Positions 1-12,300 are shown, counted from the first letter of the stretch. The stretch is 64,000 nucleotides of DNA from Fulvia fulva (GCF_020509005.1 NC_063013.1:2356001-2420000); one strand, 5' to 3'. Numbers and translations: made by a program. The notes: generated from the sequence alone by a model not told the origin.

Positions 1-921
1 CTAGCCTAGTTAGACTCGATAGAAGAGAACTGTCGCCTCCTTGAAGATAGGCATAAGAAATACGAGGAGTAGGCAAAGAAGTATAGTGCCCGGTTCGCCC
101 CTAAAAAGTACTAACTTATATACTTTAGTAAAGCGAGAACACACTATAATATAAAGGCGGCGGTAAGAATCTAAGGCTACGAGACTAAGCTATTAGCGGA
201 GCTACGAGTACTAGGGATCTAGCTCGACCCGAAGCTAAGCTAGAATGTATAGATTAAGAAAGCCTAGAGTCGAGCGCAAGTTAATAAAGCCTCGATAAAG
301 AGGCTTACGGCATCTATATAGGGAGCAACATTCGATAAGGTAAGAGTAATATATAAGGCGATCGTTAGACTAGCTATATTATACGGGGCACAGATTTAGG
401 GAATAGGAGGCGTAGGCAAGCCGATCCCGAAACGGATAGAGCAACCCCTAAATAGGACATAGGTAGGCAACCTACGTAGGGTACTAGGCGTATATAAGAC
501 AACGTTAATAAGTACGGTAGAAATAGAGACAGGAATACTACTAATCGGCTAGTATATCCGGGGAATGAGAATTTAATACGCGGTAAAGACGACAGATTAC
601 CTAGTATAAACTACGATCTAGGAGGCAAAGAATAAGATAGAAAGCCGCTACCGGAGAGGGGCCGGACATAGGACAAGCTAAAAAGAGGATGACCTTACTA
701 CCTTTACGGCCGTATAGACAAGCACCGAATGGCTAGTACGAAAGGAGGAGGAGCGTAGGACTCGCTAGGCCGGCGGGAGCAAGGCTAAGACCTAAAGCCT
801 AGCGGAATAGATAGCGAGCTACCTATAGGAGTAGGACTAGAAAAGGAAGCCCCCTAAGACAACAGGCCCGATAGCGCTCCGAGCCTTCTAGAGACACAAT
901 TACTAGCTATATAGGGACCTA
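1..921 (+). mobile_element. LINE A, left part: RIP-saturated Tad-type non-LTR retrotransposon
   Basis: Read in the plus frames, this stretch gives a decayed copy of the C-terminal half of a LINE ORF2. At about 205-400 it reads like the VLGIWLDPKLSW...KKAQSRA...YKAIVKPAMLYGAQIW region of LINE B, with CAG, TGG and CAA codons turned into TAG or TAA. CA and TG are depleted, the signature of repeat-induced point mutation. The copy enters from outside the window and is cut at 921, in the middle of a YRDL..RAE motif, where LINE B begins. The same motif resumes at 5839, so A was one element before B landed in it. It is of the same family as LINE F. No product is expected. Confidence 0.85.
907..921 (+). 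repeat. Target-site duplication, left copy, of LINE B
   Basis: The 15-base sequence ctatatagggaccta at 907-921 is repeated exactly at 5824-5838. The two copies bracket LINE B and lie at the same point of the host LINE A reading frame. The first few bases may be microhomology with the (ATCT)n tail, so the true duplication could be 11-15 bases. Confidence 0.85.
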
Positions 922-926
922 GAAAA

Positions 927-2219
927 ATGGCGACGACGACGGCAGTAGACGACCGAGAGCAAGGGGGAGACGAGTGGAGGACGCTCTGCAAGAAGGCGGA
1001 AGAGATGGTAGCGGCAGAAGAAGGGAGGTTTCCGGAGAGAGCACTGAAAGGAGTAATGAGCGAACTGCTCGGGGGACTAAAGGCGCTCAAACGACAAACA
1101 AGCACTACGATCAACATGGCAATCGAGGCAGCAACACGAAACGCAAGAAACAACCCTCAAAGAGACCCGAGACAGACCCAGGGCCCAACGACCTAGGCAA
1201 CAATCGCGAGCCAACCCACCCCCCCTCAAAGCACAGTACTACGAGTCCATATTACGGACCAGAAAGAGAAGGAAGAGATAGGAAAGATGATCGGGAGGGA
1301 GATAGTCGAGAAGATCGGAGTAAAGGGAATAGTAGGGGCAAGGGCAGACAACAAAGGGGTCAAGCTGTTTACAGCACACGTACAGGATAAGAAGGCCCTC
1401 GAAATAAACAAGGAGTGGACACTGAAGATCGGGAGCACAGCGAAAGTCTCCCATCAACAGTACATGGTAATTGCGCATAGGGTCCCACGAACCTTTGATA
1501 CACAAAGGGATACACCAAACCTCCAGAGGCAAAACCAGGTAACAGCACCAGGACTACAGATCACAAAGACAGCGTGGGTCAAGAAGAAGATAGAGGAGGG
1601 CAAGAGGGCCTCCTCGCTGATCTTATGGGTTGCAACACCAGAGCAAGCGAACAAGGTCTTAGACCAAGGGTTGTACTGGGACTTTGAGAGGCTGGATGTA
1701 GAAATCCATCAGAGCAACCACAGAATCCTTCAATGTTTCAACTGTCAACAGTACGGACATATTGCCCCAAAGTGTAGCAAAGCCATACCAGTCTGCTCAC
1801 ACTGTGCTGGTGATCACGCGACCCAAGAGTGCCAAAAACGGAAGGAGGACACAAGATGCGCAGCATGTGGGAGAAAACACCCGGCATGGTCAAACCAATG
1901 CCTAGTTAGACTATCAGCCCAGTGGAGAGCGCGGGAAGCAAGGGTAACAACACCAACCAGGTTCCTAGTAGGTGAACAGAAACAACCAGAGAGAACCACC
2001 CACCCGAATAAGAGACCCCGGCCACAAGAGGAGCCACAAATAGTGCCAGCAATAGGGAGACCAACGTTCTTGTACAAGGCAGCGCAGAGCAATGGACAAA
2101 TGAGAATCAACCAAATGATAGGGAGCCAACCCCAAAGGGAAGAACAGGAGGAGGGACGGGAAAACCAACAGCAAGACCAACAGCAAGACCAAACGGACCC
2201 AGACACAAACATGTCCTGA
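927..2219 (+). pseudogene. LINE B ORF1 (gag-like RNA-binding protein), one stop codon
   Basis: The frame is open from ATG 927 to TGA 2217-2219 except for one TAG at 1194-1196. The frame stays open across 1197-1286, so the segment from ATG 1287 is the same protein. In LINEs this protein coats the element RNA. The C-terminal third has zinc knuckles: CFNCQQYGHIAPKC at about 1737-1780, a CSHC...H....C motif next to it, and CAACGRKH...C after that. The N-terminal part (from MATTTAVDD) is charged and probably helical. The tail is rich in Gln and Arg. TAG at 1194 is what CAG gives by C-to-T in CpA. The stop TGA overlaps the ORF2 start (TGATG). Whether readthrough still yields protein cannot be told. 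Confidence 0.85.
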
Positions 2220-5200
2220 TGCCTCACACTAACAGACTATCAATCATTCAGTATAATGTGAACAGAAGCAAAGACAAGGTCCAAAGGAGCTTTCTACAAG
2301 CCTTAGACCCGGAGGAACACCACATTATAGCAATACAGGAACCATGGATCAACCCACACTCTAGGATTCCATCAACTGTGCGAGACCCGAGATACCACGT
2401 AGTAATAAACAGAACCGAGGGAGTCCCACGAACTTGTATCTATGTCAGTAAGAAGGTACTAGCAGAGGACTGGCAGGCCTGGCCGAGAACCGACAGGGAT
2501 ATCACCACAGTGCAGCTCAAAACAACTCAAGGCCAAGTCCTGATCCATAGCGTATACAACCCACCTCCAGAGTCCAGAAGCAGCACACAACTACACACGC
2601 TAGGAAGGCTCCCGGAAGCAATGGACCAACAAAACCACAACATCGTGATAGGAGATTTCAACCTCCATCACCCAAAGTGGGGATCGGACTTCACCCCAGC
2701 ACACCACTTCTTAGCAGGGAGGCTCATTGGTCAGATGGAAACAGCCCAAATGGACTTGATCACGCCAAAGGGAACAGAAACTTGGGCTAGAAACAACAGT
2801 TCTAGCACGCTAGACCTATGCTTCATGTCCCACGCCTTAACACGACGGGTAGAAAGCTGCACAGTCAATGACCAACTAGAGTCCTCATCAGACCACTATC
2901 CAATCCAAACCGACATCCAACTCACAGTTGAGGAGGAGAGGGAACCTGAGAGGAGGCTCTGCTGGAAGCAGGCCGAGTGGACACTAGTACAGCAGCGGCT
3001 AGAAGGCGAACTAGAACAGGTGAACATTGACAACATACACACAACGGAGGGGATTGACCAAGCAGTGGAGCAGCTGATAGAAGCTATGCAAAGGGCAGCC
3101 CAGGCCCATATACCTGAGAAGAGATGGTCGCTATACCAGAAGCCATACTGGACACCAGAGTGCACAGCCAAAGTCAAGGAGGCAAGGAGAGCAAGAAGGA
3201 GATAGGAGCAACGACGCACCCAAGCAAACTGGGAAGCCTATAACAACGCGTGCAAAGCAAAGAAGGCGCAGATCAGAAGAGACAAGACGCAGGAGTGGAG
3301 GTCAACTGTAGGGATGATCACAGAACACCCGGAACAAATCTGGAGACTAGCAGAATGGGCCAGGAAACCAGACGAGGAACGAAACTCCCCGCCCCAGTTT
3401 CCCTCAATACAGGACCAAGACGGGGAAACGCAAACCACTCCGATAGGGAAAGCGAAAGCATTCGCAGACCACTTCTTCGGGACTCAGGTAGAGGCAGACC
3501 TAAGCAACATCCCAGGAACACACATTCCTCCGCCAAGGGAGGCTAACTGGCAAGTGTCTGCTATAGAGATCGGAAACATTATCAAGAAACTGAAGGGCAA
3601 CAAAGCCCCAGGCCTAGACAAGATCCCTAACTGTTACCTAAAAGCTAGCAGCAGCCTTATCACTCCAGTGCTTGCGCCAATCTTTACCCAGTGCATGAAG
3701 CAGGGGTATTGCCCAAAGGCCTTTAGGCAATCACTGACTTGCGTCCTAAGGAAACCCCAAAAGGAAGACTATACCAAGTTGAAGTCATACAGACCAATTG
3801 CGTTGCTGAACACACTAGGGAAGCTCCTAGAGAAGGTCGTGGCTATAAGGCTCACCGGAATAGTAGAAGAACACAACCTCCTCCCGGCAACGCAAATGGG
3901 GGGGAGACAAAAGAGATCTACCCTCACAGCAGTCGAACTGATCACAGAGCAAATCAGACACATCTGGCACTATGGCAACAACAAGGTAGCCTCACTGCTT
4001 TCACTAGACATATCAGGGGCTTTCGACAATGTGTCCTACGCAAGGCTCCTACACATCCTCAGAATGAAAAGCATCCCAGCCTGGATAGTACACTTTGTGC
4101 AGTCATTCCTTAAGGACAGAACAACCCAGATCCTCCTAGGGTCCTTCAAAGCCCCGCAGACCCCAATTGCGAACACGGGCATCCCACAGGGCTCTACACT
4201 CTCCCCAATTCTGTTCCTCCTCTTTATGGCCGACCTGACCCCACTCCTAGAAACAGCAAACACCTCAGCATCGGGGTTCGTGGATGACACAAATATCCTA
4301 GCGTGGTCGGGGTCCACAGAGGAAAACTGCGCGCTCCTAGAGGAGAGACATAGACAATGCGAAAAGTGGGCAAGAGAGCATGGGGCAAAATTCGCACCGG
4401 ACAAGTACCAACTTATCCATTTTAGCAAGGCAAAGACAAAACACAACTTGGCAGCACCAGTAAAAATCCAGGGGTTCGAGACCCATCCTACAAGGGAACT
4501 CAGAGTCCTTGGGATATGGCTAGACCCGAAACTCAGCTGGGGACCACAAGTGAAGAAGGCGCAAGCGAGAGCGGACACCAACAGACAATCAATCGAGAGA
4601 CTCACTGCGTCAACCTGGGGGGCGACCTTCACAAAGGCCCAGACCATGTACAAGGCCATTGTCAAGCCCGCAATGCTATATGGAGCAGCAATTTGGGCAG
4701 CGGAAAAACACATCCCGAAGAGAATTGAGGACCCCCTCAACAGAGCGCAGGCAGCCTGCCTAAAGAGAGTACTAGGGGCATACAAGTCAACCCCTCACAG
4801 GACAATGGAAATGGAATCAGGTACAGCCCCCATCAGGGAGTACCTCCAGGGCATGAGGTGTCAATACGCAGAGAAGACATCAGCATACCCAGCCCAGGGA
4901 ACCATCCAAGCAGCTACTCAAAGGATAAGAACCCAGTGGGAGAGGAGGAGAAGACCCAACCGGCCACACATGATCCCACAGAAGGAAGCAGACCTAAAAA
5001 CATCACAGGAAATCCTAGCAGCCCTTGAACAGAGAGAAGCTCTGAGGGAGCAAGCTAACACAGGGGACAAAGGGAAAAAGAAGCAAAGCCAAGCAGAAAG
5101 GATCGCAGGTCACCTATGGGAAACGCGTTGGAACCAAAAACCGGTGAGGCCAGGAGCCCCACCAGCGGCCAGGACCTTCGGGAGGTATAACTACCTTATC

Positions 5201-5620
5201 TATAAAGACCTGAAGAGGGCGGAAGCAAGCATAGCTATCCAGATTCGCTCTGAGCACATTGGGCTGAGAGCATACTTGCACCAAAGAAGAGTCCCAGGAT
5301 ACGATTCCAAACGTTGCCCCTGTGGCTACCTATCCCAAAACCCGGAGCACATGGTGCTGAACTGTACTAAGTGGGTAAAAGGGAGAAGCCAGTGGAGGGC
5401 GAAGGCAAGAGACAGGCAATACCAGGCCATCATCCAGGACAGACAAGATATAAGGAGAGTGACAAGATGGATCCTTAACGAGGACTACCTAGAGCAATTC
5501 TCCCTAGCAGTAGAAACGGAAAGGTGGATAGAGAGGAGGGAGAGAGAGAGAAGAGCCGGGGAAACAGAAGGGAGAAAGGGAATCGAGAGGAGGACATCAC
5601 CAGGGTTACGGGCAAGGTAG
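2219..5620 (+). pseudogene. LINE B ORF2 (endonuclease + reverse transcriptase), one stop codon
   Basis: A 1,133-codon frame with a single TAG at 3203-3205; the part from 3206 onwards is open and in the same frame. Residues about 5-230 form an exonuclease-endonuclease-phosphatase fold (IIAIQEPWIN, the IGDFNLHHP motif at about 2647-2673, and SSDHYPI). Residues about 450-740 form a LINE reverse transcriptase: KAPGLDKIPN, YRPIALLNTLGK, LLSLDISGAFDNV, GIPQGSTLSPILF and FVDDTN (the x-DD-x catalytic site, about 4279-4296). The C-terminus carries CPCGYL...H....C, typical of Tad elements. In LINE C the residue aligned with the stop is Trp (RARRVW), so TGG to TAG, the other-strand form of a CpA change, explains the break. 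Confidence 0.88.
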
Positions 5621-5823
5621 TCATAGGGTAACAACTATGACACTAGCGTACCCTGAAGGAAGGAGAACGAAAGGACAAGACAGGAAAGAACGAGGAGGGC
5701 AAAGACGAGGAGGTTTTCATCCGTTAATCGGGTTTCCTACCTACACAAATAGACCTAGATAGCGAGAGACCTGCATAGGCCATAGGGCACTAAAACAGGC
5801 GAATGAATAATCTATCTATCTAT
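5621..5823 (+). other. LINE B 3' UTR with hairpin and (ATCT)n tail
   Basis: About 200 bases after ORF2. At 5707-5742 an AGGAGG arm faces CCTACCT across a loop of about 20 bases, a stem with one bulged A. A conserved block (ggccatagggcac, then gaatgaat) leads into the ATCT repeat. LINEs A, C, E and F have the same arrangement, so this is probably the signal read by the reverse transcriptase. Confidence 0.6.
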
Positions 5824-5838
5824 CTATATAGGGACCTA
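5824..5838 (+). repeat. Target-site duplication, right copy, of LINE B
   Basis: This is the exact second copy of the 15 bases at 907-921. Immediately downstream the RIPped LINE A frame resumes (acaagggccgaagtaag). Confidence 0.85.
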
Positions 5839-6390
5839 ACAAGGGCCGAAGTAAGTATAGCGATCCAAATCAGGTCCGAATATATTAGATTAAGGGCCTA
5901 CCTGTTTAGGAGACGCGTACTAGACATCTATAGCCTAGCCTACTAGTATAGCTACCTATCGTAAAACCTAGAACATATACTACTACGATGCCCGTAGTAG
6001 GCGAGAGGTAGGGGAAATTAGAGGTACTAAGCGGGAAGGAGAGACTACAAGTCAATTATTAGGGACAAAGGCAATATTCGCCGAATCTCTCGGTAGATAC
6101 TATAGTAGGGATATCTCTAGTAGTTTAGCCCCGCTAGCGAGACGGAGGAGTAGATAGATAAGAGGCGGAAGCTAGGGGAGTTGTAGATAGGGTAGTCATT
6201 AGGGCAGGCCTATAACACTAGCGTACCCCTAATCAGGGAAATTTAAGACGACAACTAGGAGGAAAAGATAGGCAGGAAGGAGGAGGGGTTTTTACTAATA
6301 CGGTTTCCCCTCTATATATACGAAAACAAGATAGTATAGCTATATAGGCTAAAGGGCACTATAATAGCTTAATGAAATATCTATCTATAT
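5839..6390 (+). mobile_element. LINE A, right part: end of ORF2, 3' UTR and ATCT tail
   Basis: This is the continuation of LINE A after the B insertion. The plus frame reads RAEVSIAIQIRSEYI..LRAYL, matching B residues around 5215-5280 with stops from CAG and TGG. It continues through the C-terminal region to a 3' UTR with the hairpin at 6281-6316 (GAGGGG/CCCCTC arms). The element ends in aatgaaat followed by a short ATCT repeat at about 6378-6390. The last 200 bases are almost identical, in reverse complement, to 28,344-28,560 of LINE F, which defines the 3' end of the family. Confidence 0.85.
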
Positions 6391-7845
6391 ACGCGTTAAA
6401 CTACTTTAACTACTCGAGGCTAAGCACGTTGTTTATCTATCTATTCTCGGAGACCGTAAGCTTCTAATTCCGCGGTATATCTATCTCTTCGTACTATACT
6501 AAAATATAGACGCGCCCTTTATAGAGAATAAAGGGCGGGGTCGAGTAGCTAGCAGTATAGATACTCTAAATAACTATAAGCTACTCTCTATTACTAGGCT
6601 AAGTAGCCGTAGGGCGAGAGCGTCGTTCTTATTACGATAGCTCCGTAAGTAGAGGATTCGGATTAGGTTACGTAACTCGTAATTACGTAATATCGATGAC
6701 TTAGCTCGGCCTAAGCGCGACCTTAGCTTCCCTTAAGAAGCCCTCTCTCTCTTAGAACTACCTTCTCTCTTTAGCTATCGACTTCGTTAATAAACTACTA
6801 CTATACTCGCCTACTATAGCCTCCTAATACTTCGATAGCTCGATAATAAGGACGCTACTATATATAGCGCCGCTTACGAAAAAGCTATAACTCCGCGTAC
6901 TTAAAGCCGCGACTCCGCGTACTCGAAGCCGTAATATCGCGTATCTTCGGAAGTCGCGATATATAGCGAATTCCTTAGTACTAGCGATAGGTAGCGTAGT
7001 ACTCTCTTCTTAGAAGCCGCCGCTTAAGGCGTAACTTATATTATAGCTAGAGTAAATAGCTATAGCGGCGACAATACTTAACGTATTAGTCGCCTAGCTA
7101 GACTAACCCGAAACTTAGAACTCTTTACCCGAGCCGACGAATATACGTAGTTAGACGATACGATAGTTAGACTCGATCCTACTAAGTACGCTAAATAGTA
7201 GCGGGCGATCCTCGACGAGTTACTAGAAGAGAAGGAAGAAGGTAATCGGATATAGGAGATTCCCGACTACTTCTACCTCGTAGATCTTATTCGAGACTCG
7301 GATATTACTATCTATCGGAAGGCTAACGGAGAGTAGGATTAGGCTCGCTTAGACTTTACGGTCGATATTACGGATAGCTAAGGCCTAAGCTCGACCTTAC
7401 GTATTCCTCTCGATTAGCTAAGTATACTCGACTCGGCTTCTCTACGTTATTAAGTTAAAAACTAACTAGAAGCTATATTATATATGCTCCGAAGACTCGA
7501 GGCTAACTATCGCTAAGCTATCCTAGATAGGGCTACGTTATAGAAAGCTAACGAGTTAAGAAAGAATAAGTACGAAGAAGTATACTTAGAACTCTAGCGT
7601 ACGGCCTAAGAGGAGTATAATTATAAGCTAGAAGCGGAGCGCCTTTAGAAGGAGACAGAACGTCTTTAGAAGGAGACAAAGCGCCTTTAGAAGGAGGCTA
7701 GTCAATAGTATTATAATACTACGGCGGCCGAGAAGGCTACTAAGATCGTAGATAAGGAGGTCGCTATACTTAAGGACAAGGTAAAGGTACTCGAGGACCT
7801 CGTACTAGACGATACCGCGCCTACGGTAGCGGATATTACTAGTCT
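6391..7845 (+). mobile_element. RIP-saturated LTR-retrotransposon gag, 5' part (interrupted by LINE C)
   Basis: There is almost no CA or TG. From about 7190 one plus frame reads as a helical, charged gag-like protein: ILDELLEEKEEGNR, IPDYFYLVDLIRDSD, then three 21-base repeats at about 7631-7695 (ERL-KET, each with a TAG in place of Gln or Trp), then a Lys/Glu/Val coiled coil ending ADITSL at 7845. The frame resumes after LINE C at 12,858. I could not identify 6391-7190; it may hold the element leader or LTR. The Gypsy (Ty3) assignment rests on the downstream half (PKFSGEN...LDEW-like block and CCHC remnant) and is an inference. Confidence 0.55.
7834..7845 (+). repeat. Target-site duplication, left copy, of LINE C
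   Basis: The 12 bases tattactagtct recur at 12,846-12,857 next to the ATCT tail of LINE C. The gag frame reads ITSL on both sides. The exact 5' start of LINE C depends on this repeat being the true duplication. Confidence 0.7.
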
Positions 7846-8099
7846 AAAGACTAATCTTTAATACTTATAACCGATCGAGCGGAATCATCGATCTCTGCGC
7901 CAAAACACGACACATTCGAAAGCTCTTATCAAGGCTATTCCAACGATATAAAAAGCAGGCCACTGCCCCTAGGACTGAGGGAGTTCTACCTCATTCAATC
8001 TGGACAGCTTGAAGCTCTCTTCACCCCGTTTCTTCAGCTCCAAACGCCGCGGAGGTGCCTAGCTACATTAGGCAACTCCTAGGCAATAGTAGCCTAGGC

Positions 8100-9363
8100 T
8101 ACGGTACTAACGGCGCCTACGGCCCTATAGGCGAAGCCCCCCTAAGACAACTGGCAGCAACTTATAGAGGACGCAAAAAGCATAGAAACTAACGATCAGC
8201 TCCCTTACCGGTCTCTATAGGTAATGATCACTCAGCTACGCACGGCGCTTGTACTATCGTATTACCGAGGGCAACAAGAAATGAGGACGACGTCCTAGGC
8301 GATTAGTAAGGCCACCCGGAATCAACACCCCTATAGCTAGGCATCGGTCGCGGCATCGATACTAGGCCCCCGCCTAACGTACGATGTAGTTACGATCCGC
8401 ATTGTAGTAAAGGAAGACTAGGCCGAAGTTGCGAAGCTATCGAACAAGGAGCTCGCCTAACGAATTAACCAACTAGGGGTGGTCGTAGTGAACTAATAGT
8501 CTAACGGCACTCTACAGATCTATACTAGCTCTGCTACTGCTAGGAGGCACCTAGAGGCATAGCCACAGTGGGCATCTAAGGTTGCGGCATTAGCGAAGGT
8601 CTCAACGAAACAATTTACGATCCTAGTCTACGACATGCCTAAGGAGTTTGACCTAACTAACCAGGGTCACCTACGCGCTCTCTAAGAGGATAACCCGGTC
8701 ACTCTTAACTCTCCAATCTAGAAGGCGACTTGGCTCTATAGGAAATGGCCAGAAGGCAAGAAGGCCTCGGCGCTAATAGTATGGCTACAAGACGCGAAAG
8801 CGGCGGATCTAGCGATAGAACAAGGCCTAGTCTAGTAATATAGCCTCAAGACAGTAGAAAAGCACTCCTTATCCTTTCGTGTCCTCCAATGCTTCAAATG
8901 CCAACAGTATGGACACCAAACCTACACGTGTATAAATAAGCAGGCCTGCTCGAACTGTATAGGAGACTATATGTCTAGGGACTGTACATCGACTACGAGA
9001 CGGTGCGCGAACTGTCCGGGGCACCACCTATCGTATAGTGCGGAATGCCCATAGCGGAAACTAGCGAAAAACAAGGCAATCACAAACAGAACCGTCGCCC
9101 CAAGATTCTACGGCGACCGTAAGGCTAGCCTATACCGGAACCAACTAGCGGCGGTCGGGCACAAGCGCCCTAGGGCCGAGAACGATGTAAAGGATGCGTA
9201 GCCTAGGGCGTACGGGAGGCCACGTGCTCTGCTAGCTGCGGCGAGGGAATCTAACTAGGCCCGGCTCCCCTTTAGTACATAGCCGATAGGCGTAGACCAG
9301 GACGCACAGGGCAGTAGGACACAGGACGATATAGAGGAAATGATTATCGATGCCGATGACTAG
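8100..9363 (+). pseudogene. LINE C ORF1 (gag-like, CCHC) with many stops
   Basis: One frame can be followed through several TAG codons to a TAG at 9361-9363. It contains KASALIVWLQDAKAADLAIEQG, the counterpart of RASSLILWVATPEQANKVLDQG in LINE B. At about 8880-9050 there are zinc knuckles CFKCQQYGHQTYTC, CSNC...C and CANCPGHH...C. The start codon cannot be fixed because the 5' part is mutated; 8100 is approximate. The frame overlaps the ORF2 ATG at 9356 by eight bases. There is no intact product. Confidence 0.7.
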
Positions 9364-12300
9364 CCTCGACACGCTTAGTATCATCTAGTATAACGTCAAC
9401 CATAGCAAGGATATAGTCCAGAACCATTTCCTACACGAGGCGGACCCGCGCGTCTACTACGTCCTTGCAATCCAGGAGCTATAGATTAACCCGCACCATA
9501 AGAGACCAACGACCTGCAAGTCACTAGGCTACACGACATGCCTACGAGGCGACGGTAGACCCCGTACGTGCTTCTATGTTAGCAAGGACATACTAGAATC
9601 CGACTGGGAGGTAGTGTACTACGCAGACGAAGAAGGCGGGGGCGATATTACCTCCCTCCACGTGGGTAGCACCTGGATACATAACCTATACATGCAACCG
9701 CCAGCCTCGAGGTCTAGCCGCGACCTAGGGGTCTGCAGACACCTAGACAGTGCGCTTAAGAGACAAGGGTGCCACATCGTAGTAGGAGACTTCAACATAT
9801 ACCACCCTTCCTAGGAAAGCCTTATGCAGCCGCACCCTATAGCCGACGAAGTACTCGACTTGATGGCGAGCAACGCAATTGCCCTTAATACCCCGAAGGA
9901 CCTGGGCACCTAGAAGAGAGGGGGACTCCAAGGCACGATCGACCTCTCCTAGATCTCAGATAGCTACTACCACACGGTAACCTACTATAGGATCGAACAT
10001 GAACTCGAGGCGTCGTCAGACCACATGCCAGTCAGGACCTCTATTGCGACACAGATACAACGCACACTAGCGAGAACCCCTAAGCCAAACTAGGGAAAGG
10101 CCCACTAGGCCAACATCTAGGCGTACCTCGATGACTCTAAGAGGCTAGTCCAGATCGCGCAGTAGCAATATAATAGTAAAGACGAGATAGACGAAGCAGT
10201 CCAGGGGTTGACAGACGAAATAAGAAAAGCGACCTCACTTCACGTTCCGCTTACCTAACTAACGACATGGTCCAAACTATACTGGACGCCGGAGTGCACT
10301 GCGGTAGTAAGAGAAGCAAGGAGAGCCCGCCGGGTGTGGACGAGCAGCTATAGCGAGGAGGCCTGGAACGTATACAGGGAGGCATGCCAACAGAAGAAAG
10401 CTATAATACGGAGGGAGAAAGCAGTCGGCTGGAGGGCCATAGTGGAAGAAATCGCCGGCAAGCTAGAGAGGATGTGGAAGCTAGCGAAATGGGCCCGACA
10501 GGACCCTATACAGGGCCCCTCCTTCTCTATCCTAGCGCTACAATCGCCTAGTGGCCCGGTTAGCGACCCCGAGGCTAAGGCGCGTCTACTGGCTAGCAAG
10601 TTCTTCCCACCCCTAGTCGAGGCTGATCTAAGCGACATAAACAGCTCTACTCCCCTAGCCCCTAGCATCGCGGTCCAACAGGAGGTGTCCGAGGGAGAAG
10701 TTACCGCTGTGCTGAGGAAGTTGCCGGCGAAGAAAGCCCCGGGGCCGGATGGGATCCCAAACGAGCTACTAAAGAAGTGTAGAGATCAACTAGCCCTAGC
10801 AGTTGTAGCGATCTTCAACGCCTGCCTACAGACCGGATACCACCCGATAGCTTTTAAACAATCGACGACAGTGGTCCTACGCAAGCCGCAGAAGGAAGAC
10901 TATACGCAGGTGAAGTCGTACCGCCCAATTGCGCTCCTTAACACTCTTAGGAAGGCGCTTGAGAAGCTGGTTACAACGAGACTCTCCGAGGCGGCAGAGG
11001 AACACTCCCTACTCCCGGACACCTAGATAGGTACGCGCCTATAGCGATCGACGCTATCCGCGATAGAACTTATCACCTCTTAGGTAAAGGCCATCTGGTA
11101 TAAGAATAGGGACAAGGTGGCTTCCTTACTTAGCCTAGACATATCGGGAGCCTTCGACTACGTGTCACACCCGCGGCTTCTCTATATCCTAAGGTCGAAA
11201 GGACTCCCTAAGTGGCTTGTCAACTTCGTACGGTCCTACCTCCAAAACCGTAGTACGTCGATCCTAGTCGGCCAGTACAGAAGCCCATTTCAAGCAGTCC
11301 ACACTAGAATCCCGTAAGGCTCAACGCTAGTACCTATTCTGTTCCTCTTCTTTATAGCGACGCTGCTCCTAGCCCTAGAATCCCAGAACACCGCTACGAG
11401 CGGCTTCGTAGACGACACAAACATCCTAGCGTGGTCTTCCTCGACTAAGGAGAACTGTAGGCTACTAGAAGAGAAGCACAAGATCTGCGAGGACTAGGCT
11501 AGGAGGCACGGGGCTCGGTTTGCCCTAGAAAAGTACAATCTGATACACTTTACGCGCCGGCCACGGTTCCACAATATGCAAGCTTCTATCCAGATACAGG
11601 GGCACACGACTAACCCGGCAAATCAGCTTAGGATCCTCGGACTATAGGTAGACCCGGCGCTACGGTAGAGGAAGCACGTACAGGCAATATTACGGAAAGC
11701 TGAACAGAATATAGCATCATGCCAGAGGCTCACTACGTCCATATAGGGGGCGGACTTCCGGCAGTCACGACTTCTATATACGGCTATTATACGGCCAGTC
11801 CTTACCTATAGCAGCCAAGTGTGGTCCTTAGGCGAGAGGGCCTGCCTATCGAAGGGACTCGTCGCGCCGCTAGCGAAGATCCAAAACCAATGCCTAAGGA
11901 AGGTCACCGGGGCATATAAGTCGACACTAACGAGGATGCTTAAGCACGAGACCGCTATACCGCCGATCGACCTATACATCTAGGGACTACGGACCTCCTA
12001 CTTAGGCAAGTCGGCACAGTACCTAGTACAGAAGGTCATCGCTAGTGCAGTCGCAAGGGCCCGCGAATTAGTACTAGCGTATAAGGGCATTCGACCCGGA
12101 AACGAGCCGAACTACCGGGCAAGGGACGAATAGCTAGCAATACAATAGGAAGGTGAGAAATCGTTTGTAGAGCAACTATAGAAAGAGAGGTGGAACAACC
12201 AGGTTGTAGGGCATAGTGGACGCCCTTAGCTAGCGGGACAACCTAAGGAATGGTCAGCTACAAAATCCGCGGTCAAGCACCCCCCGAAGCTCATCCACTA

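Larger units (their letters stand above)
922..5823 (+). mobile_element. LINE B: nearly intact Tad-type non-LTR retrotransposon
   Basis: A 4.9-kb element with two overlapping ORFs, a 3' UTR and an (ATCT)n tail at about 5808-5826. ORF1 carries CCHC zinc knuckles. ORF2 carries an apurinic-type endonuclease, a reverse transcriptase and a C-terminal cysteine/histidine cluster. I see no RNase H domain. It is bracketed by a 15-bp target-site duplication (907-921 and 5824-5838) and sits inside RIPped LINE A. Base composition is normal, with CA and TG common. Each ORF has exactly one in-frame TAG, both consistent with a single RIP-type change, so the copy is young but not obviously autonomous. ORF1 begins five bases after the junction, so a normal 5' UTR is missing or the element is slightly 5'-truncated. 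Confidence 0.9.

Noticed and set aside
4036..4785. 249-codon minus-strand frame inside LINE B
   Set aside because: It is the complement of the reverse transcriptase coding region. It has no domain and follows the codon pattern of the plus frame.
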